Of a DNA stretch of 64,000 nt, positions 15,810-24,529 are shown one piece after another (position 1 is the stretch's first letter; the number at the start of each line of letters is the position of its first letter). A program made the translations under genes and the position numbers. The notes under the pieces are model-generated. The model worked only from the letters and a program-made list of their open reading frames with translations. It ran no database searches and was not told the DNA's origin. Source of the DNA: Bacillus pumilus (lineage in GTDB: Bacteria; Bacillota; Bacilli; Bacillales; Bacillaceae); NCBI GenBank assembly GCA_001938995.1, contig MKZN01000001.1, forward strand, positions 310,001-374,000. Direction: 5' to 3'.

Positions 15810-16058
15810 ATAAAGGTTTACAATTTTCTGAAACTTTTATGACACTTATTCGTACTAATAGAGACAACCCCAGAAAAATTCTTCTTGACGAGTGCAATAA
15901 CTGGAAATATAATAGTTATAAACAACCAGTATTTTAGACCTAAATTAGCAGATGACCTGAACCATAAGAACTAAACTCATTCTGCTTCTTATTTTCAGTT
16001 ATAAACATCACTCACCCTGTCTACACTTAAAGAATAGGATGAATTGGAGGAATGTCAT

Positions 16059-16238
16059 ATGATGATTTTATTCATTATCGTTTCACTTTGCTGCTATTTA
16101 CTATTCTCTTTCAAAAAAGATAACCGCACCCAAAAACGAAAAAGCGCAGAGCTCTCAGAGTTTGAAATCTTTCGTATGCGCCGCCACTACAACGGCAAAC
16201 GCCGCCATCCACTAAACGAAGCACCTAAACAAGTATAA
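16059..16238 (+). CDS. small single-pass membrane protein
   Basis: The 59-residue product has one membrane segment at the N terminus (about 2-18, 'MILFIIVSLCCYLLF'), then a strongly basic, Arg/His-rich tail ('RMRRHYNGKRRHP'). GGAGG at 16046-16050 is 8 bases before ATG 16059, which fixes the start. A terminator follows. No family is recognised. The 250-bp gap before it (15809-16058) is AT-rich and may hold its promoter, but shows no other structure. Confidence 0.7.
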   Translation: MMILFIIVSLCCYLLFSFKKDNRTQKRKSAELSEFEIFRMRRHYNGKRRHPLNEAPKQV

Positions 16239-16246
16239 ATTGAAAG

Positions 16247-16272
16247 AAAGAGCCTTCTAGGAGGCTCTTTTG
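16247..16272 (+). terminator. terminator of the small membrane gene
   Basis: AAGAGCC pairs with GGCTCTT around TTCTAGGA, followed by TTGTTTG. Confidence 0.8.
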
Positions 16273-16316
16273 TTTGTTGATAGAAGTAAGTTGAAGAAGA
16301 GAGAGTTTTTGTTTCA

Positions 16317-16347
16317 TCAAAAAAGCGGCCAAATTGAATGGTCGCTA
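16317..16347 (-). terminator. probable terminator of the DUF3298 gene
   Basis: On the minus strand AGCGACCA and TGGCCGCT form an imperfect stem followed by TTTTTT, just after the stop codon. Confidence 0.65.
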
Positions 16348-16353
16348 CTTTCG

Positions 16354-17031
16354 TTATTTATACACCTTTGCCGGTACTTGAATCATAGGAATCCCTTGAT
16401 AGTACGGCGCAATTTCATACGGCTGGAAGACAACTGCCATTCCCTTTTTCGTGAAATAAAACTGAGTGTGGTCATTAATTTCGATATCGCTTTTTTTCAA
16501 ATTGGCATAAAATTTGCTTTTATGCTTCTTCGTATAATTGTAGATATAATTTCTCACTTTTGTTCGTTTTTTCTTCGTCTTCACAACATCAGTTAAAAGT
16601 AAGGCCTTTGTCTTTTTCTTTGTTAAGTCATAGTTCATACTGCTAACTATTGTATCGCCATGATTCCCACCATCATTGATGTAATCGTAGTTTAAGAGAC
16701 TTAGTTTCTTCCCATTGTTCATTTTCGTTTTAAACGATCTCTCGTAAGTGACCTTCCCAGTACCATACTTTTTGGCTTCGCCCTTTAAATACAAATACAT
16801 ACTGTAAGAGTATGCCACGTCTTCTTTCAAATCACGATTGATGGTTTTGATATGCGACTTGCTTAGGTTCTTCACCTGTGCATATTTGAACTTTTTCTTC
16901 TTTTTATAATGGTGTGTGCTGACTTTTGCCTTTTTCACTTGTTTGGCATCCACTGATTCAATTGGGGCAAATAGGGAGACAATCAAGGAAAAGATTAGCA
17001 GACCTATCGTTAGGCCTTTCTTCATACTCAT
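16354..17031 (-). CDS. secreted DUF3298/RsiV-like domain protein
   Basis: The 225-residue protein has a signal peptide (about 1-30, cleavage near 'VDA-KQ'), a very Lys-rich linker, and a domain running from about 65 to the end. 'YFTKKGMAVVFQPYEIAPYYQGIP' is characteristic of DUF3298, the extracellular fold also found in the anti-sigma factor RsiV and in PdaC. Unlike RsiV it has no cytoplasmic anti-sigma part and no sigma gene beside it. It is monocistronic with its own terminator. The start is ATG 17031, with a second ATG at 17025 possible. The ligand is unknown. Confidence 0.78.
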   Translation of the reverse strand: MSMKKGLTIGLLIFSLIVSLFAPIESVDAKQVKKAKVSTHHYKKKKKFKYAQVKNLSKSHIKTINRDLKEDVAYSYSMYLYLKGEAKKYGTGKVTYERSFKTKMNNGKKLSLLNYDYINDGGNHGDTIVSSMNYDLTKKKTKALLLTDVVKTKKKRTKVRNYIYNYTKKHKSKFYANLKKSDIEINDHTQFYFTKKGMAVVFQPYEIAPYYQGIPMIQVPAKVYK

Positions 17032-17190
17032 AGTAAAAACCCCCGTTTTTGTATGTTATCCATTGAGTATAACATGACAAAAGAACCAAATGTATCATTA
17101 TTTCCCAAATGATTCATCCCTTTTCACCTTCGGCTTTGTTTACCGTTTTCATAAGTTCCTGTATGCTTAGGATAGTATGTTAGATGAAAT

Positions 17191-18051
17191 GTGGTGTTTA
17201 TCATAGAAGAGAATATTTTCAGTCATATTCGGACAACATTTCATAGTTTGTCCCCAACCCAGAAAAAGATTGCCGATTATATTTTGCAAAACCCGCAGAA
17301 GGTTGTGCTTCATTCTATTAGTGCACTCGCCGCTGAATGCAACACAAGTGAAACGACGATTTTTCGGTTTTTGCGAAAAATTGGCTATGAATCTTACCAA
17401 GTCTTTCGTGTCCATGTCGCACAGGACATCGCGACCAATACGCCTCAATCAATATATGGAGAAATCGAGGCATCTGATAGTGTGGATGATATCAAACATA
17501 AGGTCATCGAGTTAACAACTAGCTCTATTCAAGATATGAAGCATATTTTAGAGGATCATGCCGTTACTCAATTTATTGACCAAATAAAAAGGGCACATAA
17601 AACCGTCTTCTTTGGCGCAGGTGCATCTAGTTTCATTGCGGGGGACGCCTATCATAAGTTCCTCCAGCTCGGTTTTGAAGTGACCCTATGTAGCGATCCG
17701 CACATGATGAATATGATTGCGACTCACGCAACGGAACATGATTTCATCGTCGCGATCTCCCATTCAGGAGAAAGCAGAGAAATTCTTGATGCAGTGCAAT
17801 TTGCAAAAGAAAAGGGTGCCAAAATCGCCTCCATCACAAGCTATCCGAAATCAGAACTAGCGAAGCAATCTGACTTCCACCTGCTCAGTTCTTCGAGAGA
17901 AACGACCTATCGTTCTGACTCCATGATTTCCCGAATTAATCAGCTTGTCATCATTGATGTACTTTATGTTGCGGCTGTTTTAGAGCTGGGTTCAGACGTC
18001 ATCGAAAGCGTCAAACGTTCCCGTTTAGCCGTCGCTAAAAATAAAACATGA
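17191..18051 (+). CDS. RpiR/MurR-family transcriptional regulator (HTH-SIS)
   Basis: The 286-residue protein has an N-terminal RpiR helix-turn-helix (about 1-80, 'ALAAECNTSETTIFRFLRKIGY') and a C-terminal SIS sugar-phosphate isomerase-like sensing domain (about 120-260, 'FFGAGASSFIAGDAYHKF', 'AISHSGESREIL'). It lies upstream of, and in the same direction as, the sugar-acid operon at 18243-21934, but is separated from it by a terminator and a new promoter. It is therefore a likely regulator of that operon. The effector would be a phosphorylated sugar acid. The start is GTG 17191 or 17194; no clear ribosome site decides this. Confidence 0.88.
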   Translation: MVFIIEENIFSHIRTTFHSLSPTQKKIADYILQNPQKVVLHSISALAAECNTSETTIFRFLRKIGYESYQVFRVHVAQDIATNTPQSIYGEIEASDSVDDIKHKVIELTTSSIQDMKHILEDHAVTQFIDQIKRAHKTVFFGAGASSFIAGDAYHKFLQLGFEVTLCSDPHMMNMIATHATEHDFIVAISHSGESREILDAVQFAKEKGAKIASITSYPKSELAKQSDFHLLSSSRETTYRSDSMISRINQLVIIDVLYVAAVLELGSDVIESVKRSRLAVAKNKT

Positions 18052-18055
18052 ACCT

Positions 18056-18081
18056 AAAACCAGAATGATTCTGGTTTTTTT
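18056..18081 (+). terminator. terminator of the RpiR-type regulator
   Basis: AACCAGAAT and ATTCTGGTT form a perfect stem followed by eight T residues. Confidence 0.9.
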
Positions 18082-18104
18082 TGTGGCTTTTCACATATTT
18101 TCCG

Positions 18105-18133
18105 TTGACACTGTTCCTCCTGTCATGTACATT
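18105..18133 (+). promoter_or_regulatory. SigA promoter of the sugar-acid operon
   Basis: TTGACA (18105-18110), a 17-base spacer and TACATT (18128-18133). Short inverted repeats downstream (AGTAG/CTACT near 18143-18160 and TAGT/ACTA near 18175-18190) are candidate sites for the RpiR regulator. Confidence 0.65.
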
Positions 18134-18194
18134 GAATTCACAGTAGTTTATTTCCTACTATTAAACTCAAAAGATAGTACATATACTAACAACT

Positions 18195-18211
18195 ATAAAA
18201 GAAAGCGCTTT
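18195..18211 (+). promoter_or_regulatory. candidate cre site (CcpA) in the sugar-acid operon leader
   Basis: AGAAAGCGCTTTTTTA resembles the cre consensus TGWAARCGYTWNCW, with GAAAGCGCTTT at its core. Downstream of a promoter it would act as a roadblock for catabolite repression. This is sequence similarity only. Confidence 0.55.
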
Positions 18212-18242
18212 TTTAGAGGTTTTCGAATCAGGAGGCTGACAA

Positions 18243-19136
18243 ATGACACAGAAAATTGGATTTATCGGACTTGGTATTATGGGCAAACCTATGGCTTTAA
18301 ACTTATTAAAATCCGGGCATATTGTAACTGTTTTTGATATTAATCAAGAAGCTGTACAAGCATTAAAAGAAGCAGGAGCTAAAGGTGCAGAATCAGCTGC
18401 TGAGGCAGCGAATGTAAGCGATATCATGATTACAATGCTCCCTAAAGGCGAACATGTCGAAGCTGTGGTTACGGGCGGACAAGGGATTTTAGCTACTGCT
18501 AAACCTGGGACTATTATCATTGATATGAGTTCTATTTCACCTGTTACCTCAAGAGCACTAGCCGCTCTTGCCAAGCAACACCAGGTTGAATTTATAGATG
18601 CACCTGTCAGCGGCGGGGAACCAAAGGCGATAGACGGAACACTTGCGATTATGGCTGGCGGAGAAGAAGTCATTTTTGAACAAGTGAAAGATGTTCTACA
18701 TGCGATGGGGACAGAAGTGGTATTAGTGGGCGCAAGTGGGAGCGGGACAACAGCTAAGCTCGCCAATCAGATCATCGTCAACTTAAATATTGCAGCCATG
18801 TCTGAGGCACTTGTTCTTGCCGCTAAGTCAGGCATTGCCATCGATAAAATGTATGAAGCCATCCGCGGCGGACTAGCAGGAAGTGCCGTTTTGGATGCAA
18901 AGGTACCACTTATTTTAGAACGAAACTTTGAGCCTGGAGGACGCATCGACATCAACTTAAAAGATTTAACCAATGTCATGGAAACAGCTCATGATCTTGA
19001 TGTTCCTCTGCCACTTTCCAGTCAACTCCTTGAAATACTCCATGCCCTCAAAGCGGATGGTAAGGCTGGACTAGATCATGGCGGTATCGTTCAATATTAC
19101 GAAAAAATGGCTCACGTCGAAGTGAGGAAAGGATGA
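18243..19136 (+). CDS. NAD(P)-dependent 3-hydroxyacid dehydrogenase (GarR/LtnD type)
   Basis: The 297-residue enzyme belongs to the beta-hydroxyacid dehydrogenase family. It has an N-terminal Rossmann motif 'GFIGLGIMGKPMALNLLKSGH', the substrate segment 'DAPVSGGEPKA' (about 120-130), and 'GSGTTAKLANQIIV' with the catalytic lysine near 171. Such enzymes reduce tartronate semialdehyde or oxidise L-threonate/D-erythronate at C2 or C3. With a DUF1537 kinase and a GntP permease next to it, the four-carbon acid role (LtnD-like) is the better guess. It overlaps the kinase gene by 4 bases. The start is ATG 18243 with AGGAGG upstream. Confidence 0.88.
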   Translation: MTQKIGFIGLGIMGKPMALNLLKSGHIVTVFDINQEAVQALKEAGAKGAESAAEAANVSDIMITMLPKGEHVEAVVTGGQGILATAKPGTIIIDMSSISPVTSRALAALAKQHQVEFIDAPVSGGEPKAIDGTLAIMAGGEEVIFEQVKDVLHAMGTEVVLVGASGSGTTAKLANQIIVNLNIAAMSEALVLAAKSGIAIDKMYEAIRGGLAGSAVLDAKVPLILERNFEPGGRIDINLKDLTNVMETAHDLDVPLPLSSQLLEILHALKADGKAGLDHGGIVQYYEKMAHVEVRKG

Positions 19137-20563
19137 CAGAATTGAAGCAAAGCATTGATTTACTACATGCCATACCGAAAGCGGATTCACCTGCCATACA
19201 ATCAGCATACGAACAAGCACTTCGCCATTTCCATCATAAAGTCATCGTATTAGATGATGACCCGACGGGAATTCAAACCGTACATGGTGTTTCTGTTTTC
19301 ACTGATTGGTCAGAGGAAAGCATTGAAGCAGGCTTTCGAGAAGACAACCGTATGTTCTTTATTTTAACGAACTCTCGCAGTATGACAGAAAAGGAAACAG
19401 CCGATGCTCATAAAACCATCGCTTCAACCATTGTGAAAGTAGCTGAACGTCTTCATCAAGATTTCATCATTGTCAGTCGTGGAGATTCCACACTACGTGG
19501 ACATTTCCCACTTGAAACAGATGTACTCAGATCAACCATTGAAGAGCAAAGCTCCCGCACATTTGATGGAGAAATCATTCTTCCTTTTTTCCAGGAGGGT
19601 GGACGCTTTACGATCAACAATATTCACTACGTTCAAGAAGGACAGCACTTAATCCCTGCTGGTGAAACAGAGTTTGCACTGGATCGCACATTCGGCTTTA
19701 AGGCTTCTCATCTCGGTGAGTGGATTGAAGAAAAGTCAGGTGGTTCTTTCACTAAAGAGAACACCACTTACATTTCATTAGACGATCTAAGAGCTGTTCG
19801 AATTGAACAGATTAAGAACCAGCTGATGGCGGTGAAGGATTTCCAAAAGGTAGTGGTGAACGCTGTCGACTATGACGATGTCAAAGTCTTTGTCGTCGCT
19901 CTCATTGATACCATTCAAGCAGGGCAGCAATTGATCTTCAGAAGTGCGGCTGCTCTGACAAAAGTGCTTGGCGGAATTACCGATCACGCCTTATTAACAA
20001 GAAACGATCTGATTCGTGAAGAAAGCCCACACGGCGGTCTGATCATGATCGGTTCTCATGTGAAAAAGACAACTGAACAGCTTAGAGAGCTTCAAAAAAA
20101 TGAACAGTTGTCATTTATTGAATTCAATACACACCTCGTGCTTGAACCTGAAGCATTTCATCAAGAAATCGAGCGTGTGATTCAACAAACTGAAGCACTT
20201 TTAACATCAGGTCAATCTGTCGCTGTTTATACAAGAAGAGAGCGCCTTGATCTTGGAGACGATCGTCAAGAGGAGGAACTGAAACTTTCTGTTCAAATCA
20301 GTGATGCTGTGACAAGCATTGTCCAACGCCTCACGATTCGTCCTAAGTATTTAATTGCCAAAGGCGGCATTACATCAAGTGATATTGGGACAAGAGGACT
20401 GAGTGTCAAACGTGCGACAGTCGCAGGTCAAATTAAACCAGGAATTCCAGTATGGCAAACAGGAGAAGATAGTAAATTCCCATTCATCTCTTACGTCATT
20501 TTCCCGGGAAATGTTGGTTCAAAGGATACATTAAAAGAAGCAGTTGAGATACTAGAAGGATAA
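19133..20563 (+). CDS. four-carbon acid sugar kinase (DUF1537, OtnK/DenK/LtnK family)
   Basis: The 476-residue protein has the two DUF1537 domains. The N-terminal domain has 'VLDDDPTGIQTVHG' (about 36-49) and 'SRGDSTLRGHFPLE'; the C-terminal nucleotide-binding domain has 'LIAKGGITSSDIGTRGL' and 'FPGNVGSKDTLKEAVE'. Members phosphorylate 3-oxo-tetronates, D-erythronate or threonate. Its start ATG overlaps the dehydrogenase stop (ATGA), so oxidation and phosphorylation are coupled. The aldolase (OtnC) and isomerase (OtnI) that usually complete the pathway are not adjacent. Assignment to this family is strong; the exact substrate is not determined. Confidence 0.88.
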   Translation: MTELKQSIDLLHAIPKADSPAIQSAYEQALRHFHHKVIVLDDDPTGIQTVHGVSVFTDWSEESIEAGFREDNRMFFILTNSRSMTEKETADAHKTIASTIVKVAERLHQDFIIVSRGDSTLRGHFPLETDVLRSTIEEQSSRTFDGEIILPFFQEGGRFTINNIHYVQEGQHLIPAGETEFALDRTFGFKASHLGEWIEEKSGGSFTKENTTYISLDDLRAVRIEQIKNQLMAVKDFQKVVVNAVDYDDVKVFVVALIDTIQAGQQLIFRSAAALTKVLGGITDHALLTRNDLIREESPHGGLIMIGSHVKKTTEQLRELQKNEQLSFIEFNTHLVLEPEAFHQEIERVIQQTEALLTSGQSVAVYTRRERLDLGDDRQEEELKLSVQISDAVTSIVQRLTIRPKYLIAKGGITSSDIGTRGLSVKRATVAGQIKPGIPVWQTGEDSKFPFISYVIFPGNVGSKDTLKEAVEILEG

Positions 20564-20568
20564 AAGCA

Positions 20569-20592
20569 TAGGGAGTGTATTCACTCCCTCAT
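20569..20592 (+). other. intra-operon hairpin between kinase and permease genes
   Basis: AGGGAGTG and CACTCCCT form a perfect 8-bp stem with a 4-base loop, ahead of the permease ribosome site. Without a T run it is more likely a processing or attenuation hairpin than a full terminator. Confidence 0.6.
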
Positions 20593-20614
20593 GCACCACA
20601 AAGGAGGAAAGTTC

Positions 20615-21934
20615 ATGTCGTTAGTTTTTATTGGACTTGGTGTTTTATTATTACTATTACTTATGGTTGTCTTAAAGTTAAACGCTTTCATTTCATTGAT
20701 TATTGTCTCTTTAATTGTAGCTGTGTTAGAAGGTATGTCCCCAATTGAAGCAATTGCTTCCGTCGAAAAGGGACTCGGCAGTACACTCGGGCATTTAGCA
20801 CTGATCCTCGGCTTTGGAGCAATGCTCGGAAAGTTGATGGCGGATTCTGGTGGTGCCCAGCGAATTGCGATGACGCTCATTGACAAGTTTGGTGTTGGAA
20901 AAATCCAATGGGCCACAATGCTGACTGGATTTGTCATCGGGATTGCTCTATTTTATGAAACCGGATTCATTATTCTGATTCCACTTGTTTTTACCATTGC
21001 TCAATCCGCAAGGCTTCCTGTGTTATATGTTGGGATGCCGCTAGTCGCAGCCCTCATCACAACACATGGCTTTCTCCCTCCTCACCCAGGGCCTACAGCC
21101 ATCGCCAACGTGTTTCAAGCAAACATGGGACAAACATTATTGGTCGGTATTATTTTAGCCATTCCTGCTGTATTAATAGGCGGACTACTATTCACAAAAC
21201 TATTTAAAAAAGATCAATTACACGCTCACATTCCGACGAATTTATTTAATCCAAAGGAATTCACAGAAGAAGAAATGCCGAGCTTCGGCATCAGCATCTT
21301 CACTGCTGTATTACCTGTCATCCTCATGACATTCAGAGCAGTGTTGGAAATCTTCTTCCCATCCTCTCCACTCTTGCCGACAGCTGAGTTTCTAGGCGAA
21401 CCTGCGGTGGCGTTATTACTCTCTGTCCTTCTTGCCATTTACACGTTTGGACTTGGCAGAGGCAAGAGCATGCAAGAGGTCATGAAGTCCATCACAGACT
21501 CCATCGGCTCCATGGCAATGATTCTATTAATCATTGCAGGTGGTGGTGCCTTTAAACAAGTATTAATTGATAGCGGAGTCGATCAGTATATTGCAGGGAT
21601 CATGGAAGGAAGTACCCTGTCTCCTCTGCTTCTCACTTGGCTCATTGCTGCTGCCCTGCGTGTGGCATTAGGATCAGCAACTGTAGCGGGTCTCACAGCA
21701 GCAGGAATCTCTGCACCACTTATTGCTTTGACTGGCGTTAGCCCTGAACTAATGGTAATCGCAACAGGCGCCGGCAGTATCACGTTCTCTCACGTCAACG
21801 ATGCAGGCTTCTGGATTTATAAAGAATACTTTAACCTGTCAATGGCCCAAACCTTTAAAACTTGGACATTAATGGTGACTGTCCTTTCTCTTGTCGGACT
21901 AGCAGGTGTTCTCATCGCAGATATGTTCATCTAG
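20615..21934 (+). CDS. GntP-family sugar-acid:H+ symporter
   Basis: The 439-residue protein with about 12-14 membrane segments belongs to the GntP family of gluconate-type permeases. Conserved segments include 'GFGAMLGKLMADSGGAQRIA', 'HGFLPPHPGPTAIA', 'ALGSATVAGLTAAG' and 'GAGSITFSHVNDAGFW'. It probably imports the four-carbon acid used by the two upstream enzymes. The start is ATG 20615 with AAAGGAGG upstream; the frame continues back to 20591, but without a ribosome site. A paralogue lies at 58547-59875. No terminator is visible before the SAM riboswitch promoter. Confidence 0.9.
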   Translation: MSLVFIGLGVLLLLLLMVVLKLNAFISLIIVSLIVAVLEGMSPIEAIASVEKGLGSTLGHLALILGFGAMLGKLMADSGGAQRIAMTLIDKFGVGKIQWATMLTGFVIGIALFYETGFIILIPLVFTIAQSARLPVLYVGMPLVAALITTHGFLPPHPGPTAIANVFQANMGQTLLVGIILAIPAVLIGGLLFTKLFKKDQLHAHIPTNLFNPKEFTEEEMPSFGISIFTAVLPVILMTFRAVLEIFFPSSPLLPTAEFLGEPAVALLLSVLLAIYTFGLGRGKSMQEVMKSITDSIGSMAMILLIIAGGGAFKQVLIDSGVDQYIAGIMEGSTLSPLLLTWLIAAALRVALGSATVAGLTAAGISAPLIALTGVSPELMVIATGAGSITFSHVNDAGFWIYKEYFNLSMAQTFKTWTLMVTVLSLVGLAGVLIADMFI

Positions 21935-21956
21935 GAAAATAATTTGGAAAACCCAT

Positions 21957-21985
21957 TGACTTTTCCCGTGAAAGATTGAATAATT
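21957..21985 (+). promoter_or_regulatory. promoter of the SAM-riboswitch transcript
   Basis: TTGACT (21957-21962), a 17-base spacer and AATAAT lie about 35 bases before the first helix of the riboswitch. Confidence 0.6.
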
Positions 21986-22017
21986 GTGTATATTAAGAAA
22001 ATTGAATCAAAAGGTAA

Positions 22018-22182
22018 CCTTATTAAGAGTGGTGGAGGGACTGGCCCTGTGAAACCCGGCAACCGCTGTTCCTAGGAACAGAATGGTGCTAATTCCTTAA
22101 GCAAGCAGATGTGCTTGTTTGAAGATAAGGCAGAGATCTCACAGTATATGATGCTCTTCCTTATCCTAGGAAGAGCTTTTTT
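22018..22182 (+). promoter_or_regulatory. SAM-I riboswitch (S-box) with terminator
   Basis: The S-box core is plain: 'AGAGTGGTGGAGGGACTGGC', then 'CCCTGTGAAACCCGGCAAC', the GCTGTTCCTAGGAACAG-type arm, and GATAAGG closing helix P1 with CCTTAT near 22018. A terminator stem GCTCTTCC/GGAAGAGC with a T run ends at about 22182. High S-adenosylmethionine would favour termination, so the downstream methionine gene is expressed when SAM is low. Confidence 0.96.
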
Positions 22183-22217
22183 CATTGATTTTATCTTTTA
22201 GAAAGAAGGGATTTATC

Positions 22218-23339
22218 ATGACACACGTACAAACAATTGGGGAAAAAACAACAAAGCCGCCATTTCGAGCAGATCAAGTAGGAAGCTTGCTTCGATCAGA
22301 GCGAATCAAAGAAGCACGCCAGCAAAAAGCAAACGGGACGCTCACCTCAGAACAACTGCGTCAAATTGAAAATGAAGAAATTATACGTATTGTCGAAAAA
22401 CAAAAAGAGATTGGACTAGACGTTGTCACAGATGGAGAGTTCAGACGTGCTTGGTGGCATTTTGACTTTCTTGAAGGACTTGACGGTGTGGAAGGCTTTG
22501 AAACGGAACAAGGGATTCAATTCAACAACACAACGACAAAAGCACGCGGCATCAAAGTAACAGGCAAAATAGATTTTTCGAATCATCCAATGCTAGAAGA
22601 TTATCGCTTCTTGCACAGCATTGCAGGTGATCATACTGCCAAAATGACGATCCCAAGTCCGAATATGCTTTTCTTCCGTGGTCAGGTAGATGAAAATGTG
22701 TACGACAACTTAGATGATTTCCACCATGATGTAGCACAGGCTTATAAAAAAGCCATACGTGCCTTTTATGATGCAGGGTGTCGCTATTTGCAGCTAGATG
22801 ATACAGCATGGTCCGTCTTCTTTTCTGAAAAAGGTCATGAACAAATCAAAGCCTTCGGTCGTGACGCAGACGAACTGCTTGAATCATTTGCGAAAACCAT
22901 CAATGAAGCCGTTGCCGACCGTCCAGAAGATTTGATCATCACGATGCACATTTGCCGTGGTAATTTTAAATCCACTTGGGTGGCTGAAGGTGGCTATGAG
23001 GCGGCAGCAGAAACGATTTTCGCCGGTTTAGATCTTGATGGTCTGTTTTTAGAATTTGATGATGAGCGATCTGGCGGATTTGAGCCCCTTCGATATGTCA
23101 AAAATCCAAACCTTCAAATCGTTCTTGGACTTGTGACATCGAAGTATGGTGAGCTCGAGCCAATCGAACAGATCAAAAAACGTATCGAAGAAGCGGCTGA
23201 GTACGTGGATATCAATCAAATATGTCTGAGTCCTCAATGTGGGTTCGCTTCAACAGAAGAAGGCAATCTATTAACAGAAGAGCAGCAATGGGAAAAGCTA
23301 CGACATGTGATTGAGATTGCCGATCAAGTGTGGAAATAA
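22218..23339 (+). CDS. cobalamin-independent methionine synthase-like methyltransferase (YxjG/YxjH type)
   Basis: The 373-residue protein matches the C-terminal catalytic half of MetE, as do B. subtilis YxjG and YxjH, which are also under S-box control. The N terminus has 'PFRADQVGSLLRSERIKEAR', and 'VTDGEFRRAWWHFDFLEGL' follows. Zinc-ligand candidates occur in 'MHICRGN' (His, Cys) and 'SPQCGFAS' (Cys). It probably transfers a methyl group to homocysteine or a related thiol in methionine synthesis or salvage; the methyl donor is not certain for this short class. The start is ATG 22218 with AGAAGGG upstream. A terminator follows. Confidence 0.92.
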   Translation: MTHVQTIGEKTTKPPFRADQVGSLLRSERIKEARQQKANGTLTSEQLRQIENEEIIRIVEKQKEIGLDVVTDGEFRRAWWHFDFLEGLDGVEGFETEQGIQFNNTTTKARGIKVTGKIDFSNHPMLEDYRFLHSIAGDHTAKMTIPSPNMLFFRGQVDENVYDNLDDFHHDVAQAYKKAIRAFYDAGCRYLQLDDTAWSVFFSEKGHEQIKAFGRDADELLESFAKTINEAVADRPEDLIITMHICRGNFKSTWVAEGGYEAAAETIFAGLDLDGLFLEFDDERSGGFEPLRYVKNPNLQIVLGLVTSKYGELEPIEQIKKRIEEAAEYVDINQICLSPQCGFASTEEGNLLTEEQQWEKLRHVIEIADQVWK

Positions 23340-23345
23340 AACATC

Positions 23346-23380
23346 TGGTCCTAAGCCATCAAGGTTAGGACTCTTTTTAT
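23346..23380 (+). terminator. terminator of the YxjG/YxjH-like gene
   Basis: GTCCTAA (23348-23354) pairs with TTAGGAC (23365-23371), followed by TCTTTTT. Confidence 0.85.
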
Positions 23381-23413
23381 ACAAAAAAGAACCGCCATTA
23401 GGCAGTTCTTTTC

Positions 23414-24529
23414 TTAGTTTCGCAATCTTGATACGATATTCTCTTGTGACAGTTCTTTCTTCATGCGTTTCGTAATCACATAGCGCACAAACCATTTATT
23501 CAGTAGAACCAAGACGAGAAGGAGTCCAACGGCTGTACCACCAATCAATAAAATGACCTCTACTGGTAATTGCGCGAGCAAGTAAGCACCCAAGACAGCA
23601 ATGAATAGTAAAGCTACAACATAAACTTTTAGATTCATCTTGTCTATACTACGGTAGAATTGCTTGATCATATCCTTTGATGACATCCCATTTAAATACA
23701 AGGACAATAAATCGCGGTTTAAAATGCTGATCAGTGTATGCATTTGACCTCGATAGATAAAAGCAATCACCACAAATAAAATGATCTGAAATACGACAAG
23801 CAACAAGAAAGACAATTTCGAATTAGCAACTAATTTTTCAAGCCCTTGCGCTTGGTAGTATACAAAAACATCTTCTTCATCAAACATCCGATCAAATTGA
23901 TTCACAAACCCATAAATATCCTCAGTTTTATTTAAATGAACAATGAGTGTTTTAGCACCATCGTAGTTCTCACCCATCTTAATTTGACTACTCAATTTTT
24001 TGTGTAGATCTGGTGTCACGTAACTGTAATCTTTTAAGAAATAGTTTCCTTCACCTTTATAGTACTCAATATTCGCCTCTAACGGTTTAACTTCACCATC
24101 AAACAATTTGATTTTTTTCCCTTTGAATCTTTCTGGGAGCAAGATGGTATTTTCCTTTAAATCTCCCTCATAACTCACAGCCTCTTTTGTTGTCGGGTTG
24201 TATGATAGAGCTGATAATAAATCCGTTTCTCCATCTACTTCAACAGAAAACTGGACGTCGTATTCGTACACAATGTCTTTGACATTCGGCATACGTTTAA
24301 TTTTATCTATATCGTACTCGTACTCACCCGTTTTTGAATATCCATTAATTAAAACCATGGAAAGGCGCTCGTTGGTCAATACGTTTTTGTAAATATTATC
24401 AGCAGAAATCAAGATAGTGAAAATAGAGAAAAAGATCAACATCAGCAAAGCAAAATTCAAAACAGCTAATTTTCGCAGAATCGATCGATGTTTCTTCTTT
24501 AAATACCCAAAGACGAATAATGTTTTCAT
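23414..24529 (-). CDS. ABC transporter permease (FtsX/MacB-like, four-segment)
   Basis: The 371-residue membrane protein has one N-terminal segment (about 20-43), a large extracytoplasmic domain (about 45-240), and three C-terminal segments (about 240-345). This is the FtsX/MacB permease plan and also fits bacteriocin-associated integral membrane proteins. The C-terminal helix between segments, 'LYLNGMSSKDMIKQFYRSID', recalls the coupling region of these permeases. It follows the ATPase gene with a 4-base overlap. The pair probably exports a peptide or acts in antimicrobial-peptide resistance, which is inferred from the family. Confidence 0.8.
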   Translation of the reverse strand: MKTLFVFGYLKKKHRSILRKLAVLNFALLMLIFFSIFTILISADNIYKNVLTNERLSMVLINGYSKTGEYEYDIDKIKRMPNVKDIVYEYDVQFSVEVDGETDLLSALSYNPTTKEAVSYEGDLKENTILLPERFKGKKIKLFDGEVKPLEANIEYYKGEGNYFLKDYSYVTPDLHKKLSSQIKMGENYDGAKTLIVHLNKTEDIYGFVNQFDRMFDEEDVFVYYQAQGLEKLVANSKLSFLLLVVFQIILFVVIAFIYRGQMHTLISILNRDLLSLYLNGMSSKDMIKQFYRSIDKMNLKVYVVALLFIAVLGAYLLAQLPVEVILLIGGTAVGLLLVLVLLNKWFVRYVITKRMKKELSQENIVSRLRN

